Source: Nemertoderma westbladi | Taxonomy: Eukaryota; Xenacoelomorpha; Nemertodermatida; Nemertodermatidae | Direction of reading: 5' to 3' | DNA: 64,000 nucleotides | NCBI GenBank assembly: GCA_032718475.1 | Contig: JAUCBJ010000045.1 | Location: forward strand, 38,527 to 102,526 | Shown here: positions 55,901-64,000 of the stretch, piece by piece | How the letters are laid out: the number at the start of each line of letters is the position of its first letter | Numbering within the stretch: position 1 is the first letter of the stretch | Program-made: the position numbers and the translations under genes | Notes under the pieces: generated by a model | The model's database searches: none | Seen by the model: only the letters and a program-made list of their open reading frames with translations | Told to the model about the DNA's origin: nothing

Positions 55901-58900
55901 GACCCGCCTCCTGTGAGCCAATCTGACCTTCGCAAACAGTTGAACCATCTTATGTGAGCCAATATTACCTTCGCAAACCGTTGACCCACTTCAGTGAGCT
56001 AATATTACCTTCACAAACCTTTGACCCATCTTCTGTGAGCCAATCTTGCCTTTGCAAACCTTTGACCCAACTTCTGTGAGCCAATATTACCCTCGCAAAC
56101 CTTTGAACCATCTTCTACGAGCCAATCTTACCTTCGCAAACCTTTGACTCTTCTTCTGTGAGCCAATCTTACCTTCGCAAACCTTTGACCCATCTTCTGT
56201 GAGCCAATATTACCTTCGCAAACCGTTGACCATCTTCTGTGAGCCAATCTTACCTTCGCAAACCTTTGACCCATCTTCTGTGAGCCAATCTTACCTTCGT
56301 AAACCTTTGACCCATCTTCTGTGAGCCAATATTACCTTCGCAAACCTTTGACCCTTCTTCTGTGAGCCAATCTTACCTTCGTAAATCTTAGACTCGCCTT
56401 CTGTGAGCCAATCTTACCTTCGCAAACCGTTTACCCATCTTCTGTGAGCCAATATTTCCTTCGCAAACCGTTGATCCGCCTTCTGTGAGCCAATCTTATC
56501 TTCGCAAACCGTTGACCAGCCTTCTGTGAGCCAATATTACCTTCGCAAACCGTTGACCCGCCTTCAGTGAGCCAATATTACCTTCGCAAACCGTTGACCC
56601 TCCTTCTGTGAGCCAATATTACTTTCGCAAATCTTAGACTCACCTTCTTTGAGCCAATATTACCTTCGCAAACCGTTGACCCGTCTTCTTTGAGCCAATC
56701 TTTCCTTCGCAAACCGTTGACCCTTCTTCTGTGAGCCAATCTTACCTAAGCAAACCGTTGACCCGCCTCCTGTGAGCCAATGTTACCTTCGCAAACCGTT
56801 GAACCACCTTCTGTGAGCCAATCCTACCTTCGCAAACCGTTGACCCGCCTTCTGTGAGCCAATCTTACCTTCGCAAACCGTTGACCCGCCTTCTGTGAGC
56901 CAATATTACCTTTGCAAACCGTTGACCCACCTTCTGTGAGCCAATCTTACCTTCGCAAACCGTTGACCCGTCTTCTGTGAGCCAATATTACCTTCGCAAA
57001 CCGTTGACCCGCCTTCTGTAAGCCAATCTTACCTTCGCAAACCGTTGACCCGCCTTCTGTGAGCAAATCTTACCTTCGTAAACCGTTGACCCTCCTTCTG
57101 TGAGCCAATAATACCTTCGCAAAACGTTGACCCGCCTTCTGTGAGCCAATATTACCTTCGCAAACCGTTGACCCGCCTTCTGTGAGCCAATATTACCTTC
57201 GGAAATCTTAGACTCACCTTCTAGCTTTGCAAATCTAAGACTCTCCTTCTATGAGCCAATCTTACCTTCGCAAACCTTTGACCCGTCTTCTTTGTGCGAA
57301 ATATATGATATCGCACACGAGTTGCAGTCCGGTTCTTGTCTGTGTTTTATTACACATTTATATTCTAAGCCACAAACTTCGCACGGGTTGTCAACACCTG
57401 AAATAGTAAAAATTAAATTAAATAGTCATAGAAATAATTTTATCACTAATATATACATTATCTACTAAAATAAGTTAATTATCACTAAAATCTATATCGT
57501 TGTCATCAAAAATAAAACTATAACCTGTTATTTTCTATTGAATTTCGTTTGTTGTTTTGGTTCGATTAATAATGTGCCACTGTAACCTGCCCCTTTCACT
57601 TATTTAGTAATATTTTACATAATTTATAAGTGGGGGTAGTCCACTGTTAAAGTCCACAGTTAAAGTCCACTGTTAAAGACCACTGTTAAAGTCCACTGTT
57701 AAAGTCCACTGTTAAAGTCCACTGTTAAAGTCCACTGTTAAAGTCCACTGTTAAAGTCCACTGTTAAAGTCCACTGTTAAAGTCCACTGTTAAAGTCCAC
57801 TGTTAAAGTCCACTGTTAAAGTCCACTGTTAAAGTCCACTGTTAATGTCCACTGTTAAAGTCCACTGTTAAAGTCCACTGTTAAAGTCCACTGTTAAAGT
57901 CCACTGTTAAAGTCCACTGTTAAAGTCCACTGTTAAAGTCCACTGTTAAAGTCCACTGTTAGAGTCCACTGTTAAAGTCCACTGTTAAGGTCCACTGTTA
58001 AAGTCCACTGTTAAAGTCCACTGTTAAAGTCCACTGTTAAAGTCCACTGTTAAAGTCCACTGTTAAAGTCCACTGCTAAAGTCCACTGTTAAAGTCCTCT
58101 GTTAAAGTCCACTGTTAAAGTCCACTGTTAAAGTCCACTGTTAAAGTCCACTGTTAAAGTCCACTGTTAAAGTCCACTGTTAAGGTCCACTGTTAAGGTC
58201 CACTGTTAAAGTCCACTGTTAAAGTCCACTGTTAAAGTCCACTGTTAAAGTCCACTGTTAAAGTCCACTGTTAAAGTCCACTGTTAAAGTCCACTGTTAA
58301 AGTCCACTGTTAAAGTCCACTGTTAAAGTCCACTGTTAAAGTCCACTGTTAAAGTCCACTGTTAAAGTCCACTGTTAAAGTCCACTGTTAAAGTCCACTG
58401 TTAAAGTCCACTGTTAAAGTCCACTGTTAAAGTCCACTGTTAAAGTCCACTGTTAAAGTCCACTGTTAAAGTCCACTGTCAGTGTTAAATTACACAGTTT
58501 ATTAATAATTAATAGATTTTAGGGGTAATTAATATTGTAGTGATTTTCCTGTTAAAATTAATTGAAAAATGCTTATTTTTGTGGATTTTAATAACTTTCA
58601 CCCATTGTATGTTATCTATCCAATATTTACTTACATAGGAAAGGAATTTTATCGACTTTATCGAAGAAGGCGACATTTTCACCAAACGTAGCGACAACTG
58701 TACTGAGTTTGGTGTCGGTTTCATAGTCAGTTTCGTATCCACAGAATCTCGTGATATTCCAAGCCCACACAGCCGCCTTACATTCGGTATCGCCGCCACA
58801 TCTCCTCATGCATTCCTTGTAAGAGTCGATGTCTGTCTGGCTCTTTAGACCCACAGCTCCAAGGTTACGGGCTCTACATGGGGACGCGAACTTTCCAACC

Positions 58901-60884
58901 CAACCAGCTGAATAAGTAACATACAGTACATACAGTTCATTCGCATCTAAACTACGTTCCAATAAATCAGTGATGATACCATTTAGCCAGTTCACCAACA
59001 TTATCGTGGCATATAACGTATGTAATTGAGAATTCAGCAAACTTAAAATTAGGCAAACCAGGTAATACCATACTACTAAGTTGGTATATCTTAAAAATAA
59101 GTATTTAATAATAAGTATAACTACAAGTAAACATAAGTACTACTATTACTATAACTAAGTATAGTAATAAGTTTTTATTATCAAGCTTTTAAAATAACTG
59201 ACTATGGCTGTCTTTACTACGTCGAACCCAACTCAATTAATTATAATGATGCCACTCTTCACCCAAATACCAATAATTAACACTTATAATCAGATACGGG
59301 ATTATTGACACAATAATGTGGATTACCACTCGCCAATGTCATAACACAATGACGTGAAAGACACTGCCATAACTACTACCCAGTCATTATTATAAATAAT
59401 TGAATGTACCGACATACTGACTAACAGGGGGTTGTGATGTATATATATTTTTGACTTATATATTTGATTTTTAAAAACACTTTTGTTTGTGTTTTTTGTT
59501 TGTTTTGTTTTGTGTTCCTTGATGGCCTTAGGGTCTGGAAGGTATTTTGGGCTTAATGTCCTGATTCTATATTTTTTTGTAGTTAAAGGGTGTAAGACTC
59601 TAGTGTTTACCTTAAAGTTAATATATACATCACAACCCCCTGTTAGTCAGTATGTCGGTTACATTCAATTATCACATATGAATATCCCGAATTTTTACTG
59701 GGATAGAGCAGAACTCCGGCATCACTGCATGTTGTTAAATCTTATATAATTTTTGTGCTGTGTGTTTGCTCTAGCAAACTACCAGTTTTCCATTGGTAAC
59801 ATGTTTACTTACCGTAGGCCTATAGGGTTCCAATGTTCTGAGGTCTGAAGTCTGTTTGGGCTGAGTGGTAACTGAGTTGATGGTGCGATTAATTTAGGTC
59901 AATGGTGCAATATAGTTAGGCTTGGCTAATTCCCTGTCCAGCTGATGAGGTGTCGAGGATTAGCGCGTACTGGCCCTAGACGCCGAAACGCAACCATATT
60001 TTTAACAAATTAATTATTTTTGTCTTAGTCCTACCTCTTTTACGGCGACAAAAATGTCATATATTTTCTTATAGAATATAGGCTTAGCTTTTGTGCAGTT
60101 TAATACCGGTATCATTTAGTGTATGGCGGTTAGGTTTTAGGGTTAGGGTTGCGATACATACTTGTATGTGGAGCATGGTATAATATATTTTGTTTATGTT
60201 TTTTGTTTGTTTTGTTTTGTGTTCCTTTATGGCCTTAGGGTCTGGAAGGTATTTTGGGCTTAATGTCCTGATACTATACTTTTGTTTGTTTTGTTTTGTG
60301 TTCCTTTATGGCCTTAGGGTCTGGAAGGTATTTTGGGCTTAATGTCCTGATACTATACTTTTGTTTGTTTTGTTTTGTGTTCCTTGATGGCCTTAGGGTC
60401 TGGAAGGTATTTTGGGCTTAATGTCCTGATACTATACTTTTGTTTGTGTTTTTTGTTTGTTTTGTTTTGTGTTCCTTGATGGCCTTAGGGTCTGGAAGGT
60501 ATTTTGGGCTTAATGTCCTGATTCTATATTTTTTTGTAGTTAAAGGGTGTAAGACTCTAGTGTTTACCTTAAAATTATTATAAATAACTAACCTGTTCTC
60601 ATACTTGTCCATCTACTTTTTAGCTCATTCTCAACAACTTCCCAGGTGTCCATTACTTCTACACAATTCTCTTTGTAGATCTCGCAGACACCATCCCGGT
60701 AACTGAACCCCAGACACCCACCCCCGAGACCTTCGCACGCGATGTTACAGAGGAGCGAAGATGATTTCTTTGTGGTGAAACCATTGGCGGTCGGGTTTGT
60801 GCAGAAGTTGTATCTGTAGATGTTGCAAAAGGAGTTGGTTACCAGAGTTAATACAACAACAACGATTAGTGCGTCAGTAAACAT
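46285..60884 (-). CDS. Secreted PAN/apple and LamG domain protein (four exons)
   Basis: Model: exons 60884-60593, 58907-58635, 57397-57266, 46955-46285 (coding 1368 bp, about 455 residues). All splice sites are GT-AG and all three introns are phase 1, so frames join without any change (G|CT Ala, T|GT Cys, G|CT Ala). Order: signal peptide, PAN-like module, second PAN-like module, short Cys-rich module, LamG/concanavalin-like domain, stop. PAN modules bind proteins or carbohydrates; LamG binds glycans and matrix proteins; so an extracellular recognition or adhesion protein is likely (inference). Introns of 1.7, 1.2 and 10.3 kb are filled with tandem repeats. Further exons inside the repeats cannot be excluded. 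I do not recognise a named orthologue. Confidence 0.72.
47112..57290. repeat. 41 bp minisatellite, about 248 units, in intron 3
   Basis: Unit ttaccttcgcaaaccgttga plus cccgtcttctgtgagccaata. It fills 10.2 kb of the 10.3 kb intron. Variants: accg/acct/atct-tag, and ccaatatt/ccaatctt. On the gene strand each unit reads ...gacgggtcaacggtttgcgaag|gtaatattggctcac, which equals the last ~27 bases of exon 3 plus its splice donor. Higher-order blocks exist (for example 48481 and 49301 are 820 bp, or 20 units, apart and nearly identical). 41 is not a multiple of three, so the array does not code. Confidence 0.97.
57266..57397 (-). CDS. Exon 3: short Cys-rich module
   Basis: 132 bp, phase 1 on both sides. 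Acceptor tttcag|gtgttgac; donor gcgaag|gtaagattgg, which lies in the first unit of the 41 bp array. Encodes C, VDNPCEVCGLEYKCVIKHR, then DCNSCAISYISHKEDGSKVC and E. Seven cysteines in 44 residues suggest a small disulfide-bonded, EGF-like module, though no exact family was recognised. Reading past the donor meets TAG after five codons. Confidence 0.6.
57635..58480. repeat. 13 bp tandem repeat, about 65 units, in intron 2
   Basis: Unit agtccactgttaa, very homogeneous with a few single-base variants (aaggtcc, gctaaag, agagtcc). The first unit follows gggggtagtccactg. No coding potential. Confidence 0.97.
58635..58907 (-). CDS. Exon 2: PAN/apple-like module
   Basis: 273 bp, phase 1 on both sides. 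Acceptor ttattcag|ctggttggg, donor ttcctat|gtaagtaaa. Encodes GWVGKFASPCRARNLGAVGL, then DSYKECMRRCGGDTECKAAV, WAWNITRFCGYETDYE. Cys spacing and the core C-x3-C-x5-C-x-A-x-x-W fit the PAN/apple fold. It also contains the conserved helix before the second cysteine. Confidence 0.75.
59402..59669. repeat. Inverted repeat flanking one copy of the 80 bp unit
   Basis: Arms of about 45 bp: gaatgtaccgacatactgac and, inverted, gtcagtatgtcggttacatt, with tatatacatcacaacccc at the inner side. Only about one base differs. The unit between is also found in tandem at 60200-60530. Confidence 0.8.
60200..60575. repeat. 80 bp tandem repeat, about four units
   Basis: Unit ttttgtttgttttgttttgt plus gttcctttatggccttaggg and tctggaaggtattttgggct, then taatgtcctgatactatac. 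After the last unit, ttttttgtagttaaagggtg follows as in the single copy at 59480-59620, so both derive from one source. Confidence 0.85.
60593..60884 (-). CDS. Exon 1: signal peptide and PAN-like module
   Basis: Start ATG at 60882-60884 chosen because MFTDALIVVVVLTLVTNSFC is a good signal peptide. Then C-x-N-P-T-A-N-G-F, SSSLLCNIACEGLGGGCLGF, SYRDGVCEIYKENC: the Cys pattern of PAN modules in invertebrate secreted proteins. Donor gagaacag|gttagt at 60593/60592, phase 1. The frame upstream of the ATG is open but reads through a tRNA-like SINE fragment. Confidence 0.75.
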
Positions 60885-60919
60885 GATGACAACCACGAAT
60901 GATACGAATGGTGAAAGAG

Positions 60920-60962
60920 TCAGTAATCCAACCTGCAGGTCACTAGTTCGATCCCACATGGA
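60920..60962 (+). mobile_element. Possible tRNA-SINE fragment upstream of exon 1
   Basis: gcaggtcactagttcgatcc followed by cacatggaagtg has a B box like that in tRNA-derived SINEs. No A box or body seen, so only a short relic. Confidence 0.35.
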
Positions 60963-62343
60963 AGTGAAACCGACGGCAATATCAAACCAATGGTATAATA
61001 ATAAACCTCGGCAAACTGGATGCGCTATATATAATAGAATTTACGAACCATTGACGATTGGTTTAAAAAATAGCTGCTGAATTCCTACTTACTGTACAGT
61101 AATCTAGTAAGATTACCGAATCACTACTATTATTTTTTTATGTATCTATACTATGTGTGCATCTCAGGAAATTCAATTAAAAGTCACTTACTAAAAGATG
61201 CGTAACACAATAGCTAGTCCATTAAGTCCATCGGCATTTCAATCTATCGGGTTTGAGTTACGTCGATAAAAATTAATTTTTTTTTTATATCCGGTCCATT
61301 ATCTTGTGAAGAGGGGAGATATAAAAGAGTACGGACGTGGTGCTAATTACGTTCCCTTTGACACGACCAACACTTTCACACGACGAAAATAACGCAATTT
61401 ATTATTAAATTGCCAACGAGTCAACGAGGGCAGAATTTCTGAATTTTATGAAAATTATTGGAAAATTGTGTTTTCCGTCTAAAAAATATCACCAGCGCTA
61501 TCACCGTGGCTACCACCAGGTCCGGTGCCGCTAACAGCCATTCTGTAGGATCTGAAGATGAGACCGGGCTATCTACTATCACCAATTCCAGTACTAGAGA
61601 CGGGCCTATCGGCCCGTGAAGCAAGTTGTAGGAGACAGTACGAGTCAGGTAAAAGCTTTTTGTTCTGTCTGATAATTAATTAGTGTGAGCGTAGCGTAGT
61701 CCCGGTGGTGTACGATAAATTTTCTAGACAACTTCAAACTATAATTATTATGTTGTAATCATCTAATGAATTATAAAAGCTGTTGTGATTATAGAAGATA
61801 GATAGCAGTTAGCGAAATGATTATTTTGTTCTATCGGATAGAGTAGTCAGAGGGGAGTCGAGGTGTCAATCGCGCACAAGAAGTGATAAGACAAATTCGT
61901 TCTTATATTTGTAATAAATAAAAGAAGTTGAGATGTTTCAATGTAAACCGCGATTAACAATTTACACTGTTCAATGTAAACCACGATATTAATTAAATAC
62001 AACAACTATATTATTATTATAACAGATTTTTATATTTCAAACTATAATGTTAGCCTTATGGAGAATCATTATGAGGCTGAGTAAACATTCAGCCTTATAA
62101 GCATACAGCCTCCACAGTATTAATGTTGGCAGAAAGATTTCAAAATAAAACAATAATTAGATGAGAGCACAGTGCAATCAATAGTAGCCAATACTACGGA
62201 AGACCACAACTGTCAAGGACAAAACATTAATACAACTTAGATGCAATTAAATAAAGTTCATACAAAGCCATAGAAAGCATGCCATTTCAAAATTCATCAG
62301 GGCATTTTGCCCTGAGGGCATTTTGTCCTGAGGGCAGTTTGCC
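60963..62343. other. Intergenic, no gene supported
   Basis: A TATAAAAG string (61321-61328) after gaggggagata could be a plus-strand promoter. A plus frame near 61470-61616 is Thr/Ser-rich and ends at TGA, and a minus frame (61421-61624) has one hydrophobic stretch; neither is convincing. At 62297-62345 is a short repeat of gggcattttg(c/t)cctga. Confidence 0.4.
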
Positions 62344-63331
62344 CTAATCACATTTCGTACTTTCACGACTCCATAAACTTAAAACACGACTAATTGGAGC
62401 TCCTCTCCTAACAGTTAACAAGAATTGGCCTGAATCATCAACAACAGTTGATAAATGATGAATGAGTTCCGAAACTGATAAAAAAGTTGTTGGCAAAGGA
62501 ACGAGATATTCAAGACAAGAAAATTGATCCTGAAAGTCATCGGAAACGGAAATGAAGGGTGGCTCGCACGAAGTTCCCACACTTTCATCATTAATTACTA
62601 TTTCTGGAATTTCTTCACTATTTCGATCAATCTTGACTCGTTTCCTTCTTGGTCGAGAAACCTCGCGCTCGCAGCTACTGGCATTTGCTGTAGGGCCATC
62701 AAGAGTTGAGAGTAAATACAGTGTGATTCTCTTATATTGTTTCCCTGTTCCTGTACCATCTTTATAACCCTTGAGAGTGAATTCCGTTTGCGTCCCAGGC
62801 AAATATTCAGCTACCCGTCCCCTATCATAAGATAGTTGGTACTCCTCGTCAATCTCATAGTCATCAGGGTAGTATGCTTTCCATGTATCTAAAGCGAGTG
62901 GAAGTATATCGGTATATTTAGCTGCTTCGCTTACTCTCACATTAACTACTTTTTCCCCAAATAGGTTTATATTTGGCATCACCATTGTTCCAGCGAAGCA
63001 TACCTATATTCATATCAACAACGGCCTCTGGTTTAGACACTGATTTGGGAGTTGACACCTTTGTCTTCCATTCTTTCCCCTTACTGACTCGGTATTCTTT
63101 GAATGATAAAACTCTAGATTTACTTGGATTCTCAACACTTCCACTATTACTACTGGTAGACAGTTCTGTTTCTCTAAGCTTGGTTGCTGGTGCTGCTGGT
63201 GTGGATATCGACGACCCAATTACTGACACATCAGAAATTACAGAGTAGGATGTGATTACGTTTCCACACTTGAAGCAGTAATTGTCGCCTTCCGCAGGCT
63301 GAAATCCACATGTCCGGCAAAACATTGTCAT
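62344..63331 (-). CDS. Zinc-ribbon protein in two overlapping frames
   Basis: First frame 63331-62942: an N-terminal zinc ribbon (FCRTCGFQPAEGDNYCFKCG; C5, C8, C19, C22), a Ser-rich linker and NIGMLRWNNGDAKYKPIWGK, then a stop. The second frame (62985-62344) continues naturally with VNVRVSEAAKYTDILPLALD, EFTLKGYKDGTGTGKQYKRI and a basic stretch (RPRRKRVKIDR). A +1 (or -2) shift within ggggaaaaagtagtt near 62945 joins them into about 340 residues. The central part recalls an uncharacterised domain found before HECT ubiquitin-ligase domains in some animal proteins, but no HECT is present and I am not sure. Single exon. Frameshift, assembly error or pseudogene cannot be told apart. Confidence 0.5.
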
Positions 63332-63495
63332 TGGTACACTACTACTGTAAGATAATGCAATAGATAACTGTAGACCTGCTGCTTTATTATGACTGAGTTT
63401 AGTAGGCCTACCTCCTTCAGGGACTGTTCACAGATTACGTAAAGCCATTTTTGAAACAAATTACCAAATGTAAAAGATTTTACAAATAATATTTT

Positions 63496-63497
<2 letters not shown>
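63332..63497. other. Upstream of the zinc-ribbon gene
   Basis: AT-rich, no gene; it should carry the minus-strand promoter of the zinc-ribbon gene. Confidence 0.4.
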
Positions 63498-63530
<33 letters not shown>

Positions 63531-64000
63531 GGTGATTAAATCCACTAGCATATATGGTCCGGAGGGGGGGGGGGGGGGTTGGTGATTAAATCCACTAGCA
63601 TATATGGTCCGGAGGGGGGGGGGGGGTTGGTGATTAAATCCACTAGCATATATGGTCCGGAGGGGGGGGGGGGTTGGTGATTAAATCCACTAGCATATAT
63701 GGTCCCGAAGGGGGGGGGGGTTGGTGATTAAATCCACTAGCATATATGGTCCGGAGGGGGGGGGGGGGGTTGGTGATTAAATCCACTAGCATATATGGTC
63801 CGGAGGGGGGGGGGGGGGGGTTGGTGATTAAATCCACTAGCATATGTGGTCCGGAGGGGGGGGGGAGGGTTGGTGATTAAATCCACTAGCATATATGGTC
63901 CGGAGGGGGGGGGGGGGGGGTTGGTGATTAAATCCACTAGCATATGTGGTCCGGAGGGGGGGGGGAGGGTTGGTGATTAAATCCACTAGCATATATGGTC
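63498..64000. repeat. Minisatellite with variable poly-G runs, leaves window
   Basis: Unit ttggtgattaaatccactag plus catatatggtccgga and a G run of about 10 to 20, the first run about 31. Eight or nine units before the window ends. Two units near the end have ggggagggt, and a pair of neighbouring units is repeated. G-run lengths are unlikely to be reliable in an assembly. Confidence 0.95.

Larger units (their letters stand above)
58908..60592 (-). other. Intron 1 with repeats
   Basis: AT-rich. It contains an inverted repeat (59402-59446 / 59625-59669), one dispersed copy and about four tandem copies of an 80 bp T/G-rich unit (60200-60530), and short telomere-like words (ttagggttaggg near 60139) too short to mean a telomere. 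No exon seen. Confidence 0.6.

Noticed and set aside
47112-57290. CRISPR-like array
   Set aside because: Units follow each other directly with no unique spacers; it is a minisatellite in an animal intron.
60130-60150. Telomeric repeat
   Set aside because: Only two ttaggg words, too few for telomere sequence.
62940-62955. Programmed -1 frameshift at gggaaaa
   Set aside because: The heptamer is in phase, but the -1 frame meets a TAG at once; the continuing frame is +1.
63643-63943. Pro-rich peptides on the minus strand
   Set aside because: Translations of poly-C in the minisatellite.

Overview
The window reads as genomic DNA of an invertebrate animal. It holds BEL/Pao LTR retrotransposons, a tRNA-derived SINE, very large non-coding minisatellites, foldback repeats, a gene split by GT-AG introns, and secreted cysteine-rich proteins (multi-WAP, PAN/apple plus LamG, a fibrinogen-domain relic). 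The mix fits a lophotrochozoan, most likely a mollusc, but no ribosomal or mitochondrial marker proves it.

Left part (1-32045). Two related BEL/Pao elements lie on the minus strand. Copy 1 (1-6050) has an open gag frame that leaves the window on the left and a long leader/LTR ending at 6050, where it cuts into an older unrecognised coding sequence (6050-6940). Copy 2 (8580-32045) has gag-protease with the reverse transcriptase deleted in frame. Its gag is split by a 3.4 kb scrambled piece of another Pao element (11587-15021, with an integrase). Its leader is split by a younger LTR element (19706-31475).

The nested element (19706-31475, plus strand) has 539 bp LTRs that differ at two bases by eye, and a TGATC target duplication. 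It encodes a coiled-coil protein, a DUF1759/zinc-knuckle/aspartyl-protease Gag-Pro, a tandem-repeat spacer, and an 844-residue protein with a DEDD 3'-5' exonuclease-like region and three CCHC knuckles. No reverse transcriptase, RNase H or integrase is visible, so it should be non-autonomous. This is the most unusual item here.

Middle part (32046-46284). Two copies of an unknown 1 kb repeat (one carrying a SINE with target duplications and a matching empty site), a single-exon gene for a secreted protein with nine WAP domains and four Cys-Gly-Gly-Cys repeats (36393-38963, minus), a 2.26 kb inverted repeat, a 45 bp minisatellite, a fibrinogen-domain pseudogene and foldback elements with TTCTAGAA palindromes.

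Right part (46285-64000). A minus-strand gene of four phase-1 exons (about 455 residues: signal peptide, two PAN-like modules, a small Cys-rich module, LamG) has introns full of tandem repeats. Intron 3 is a 10.2 kb array of a 41 bp unit that matches the end of exon 3 plus its splice donor, so the array seems to have grown out of the exon-intron junction. Beyond it are a zinc-ribbon gene in two frames (62344-63331) and a poly-G minisatellite leaving the window on the right.

All calls are by eye from sequence and translation; no alignment, database search or expression data was used.
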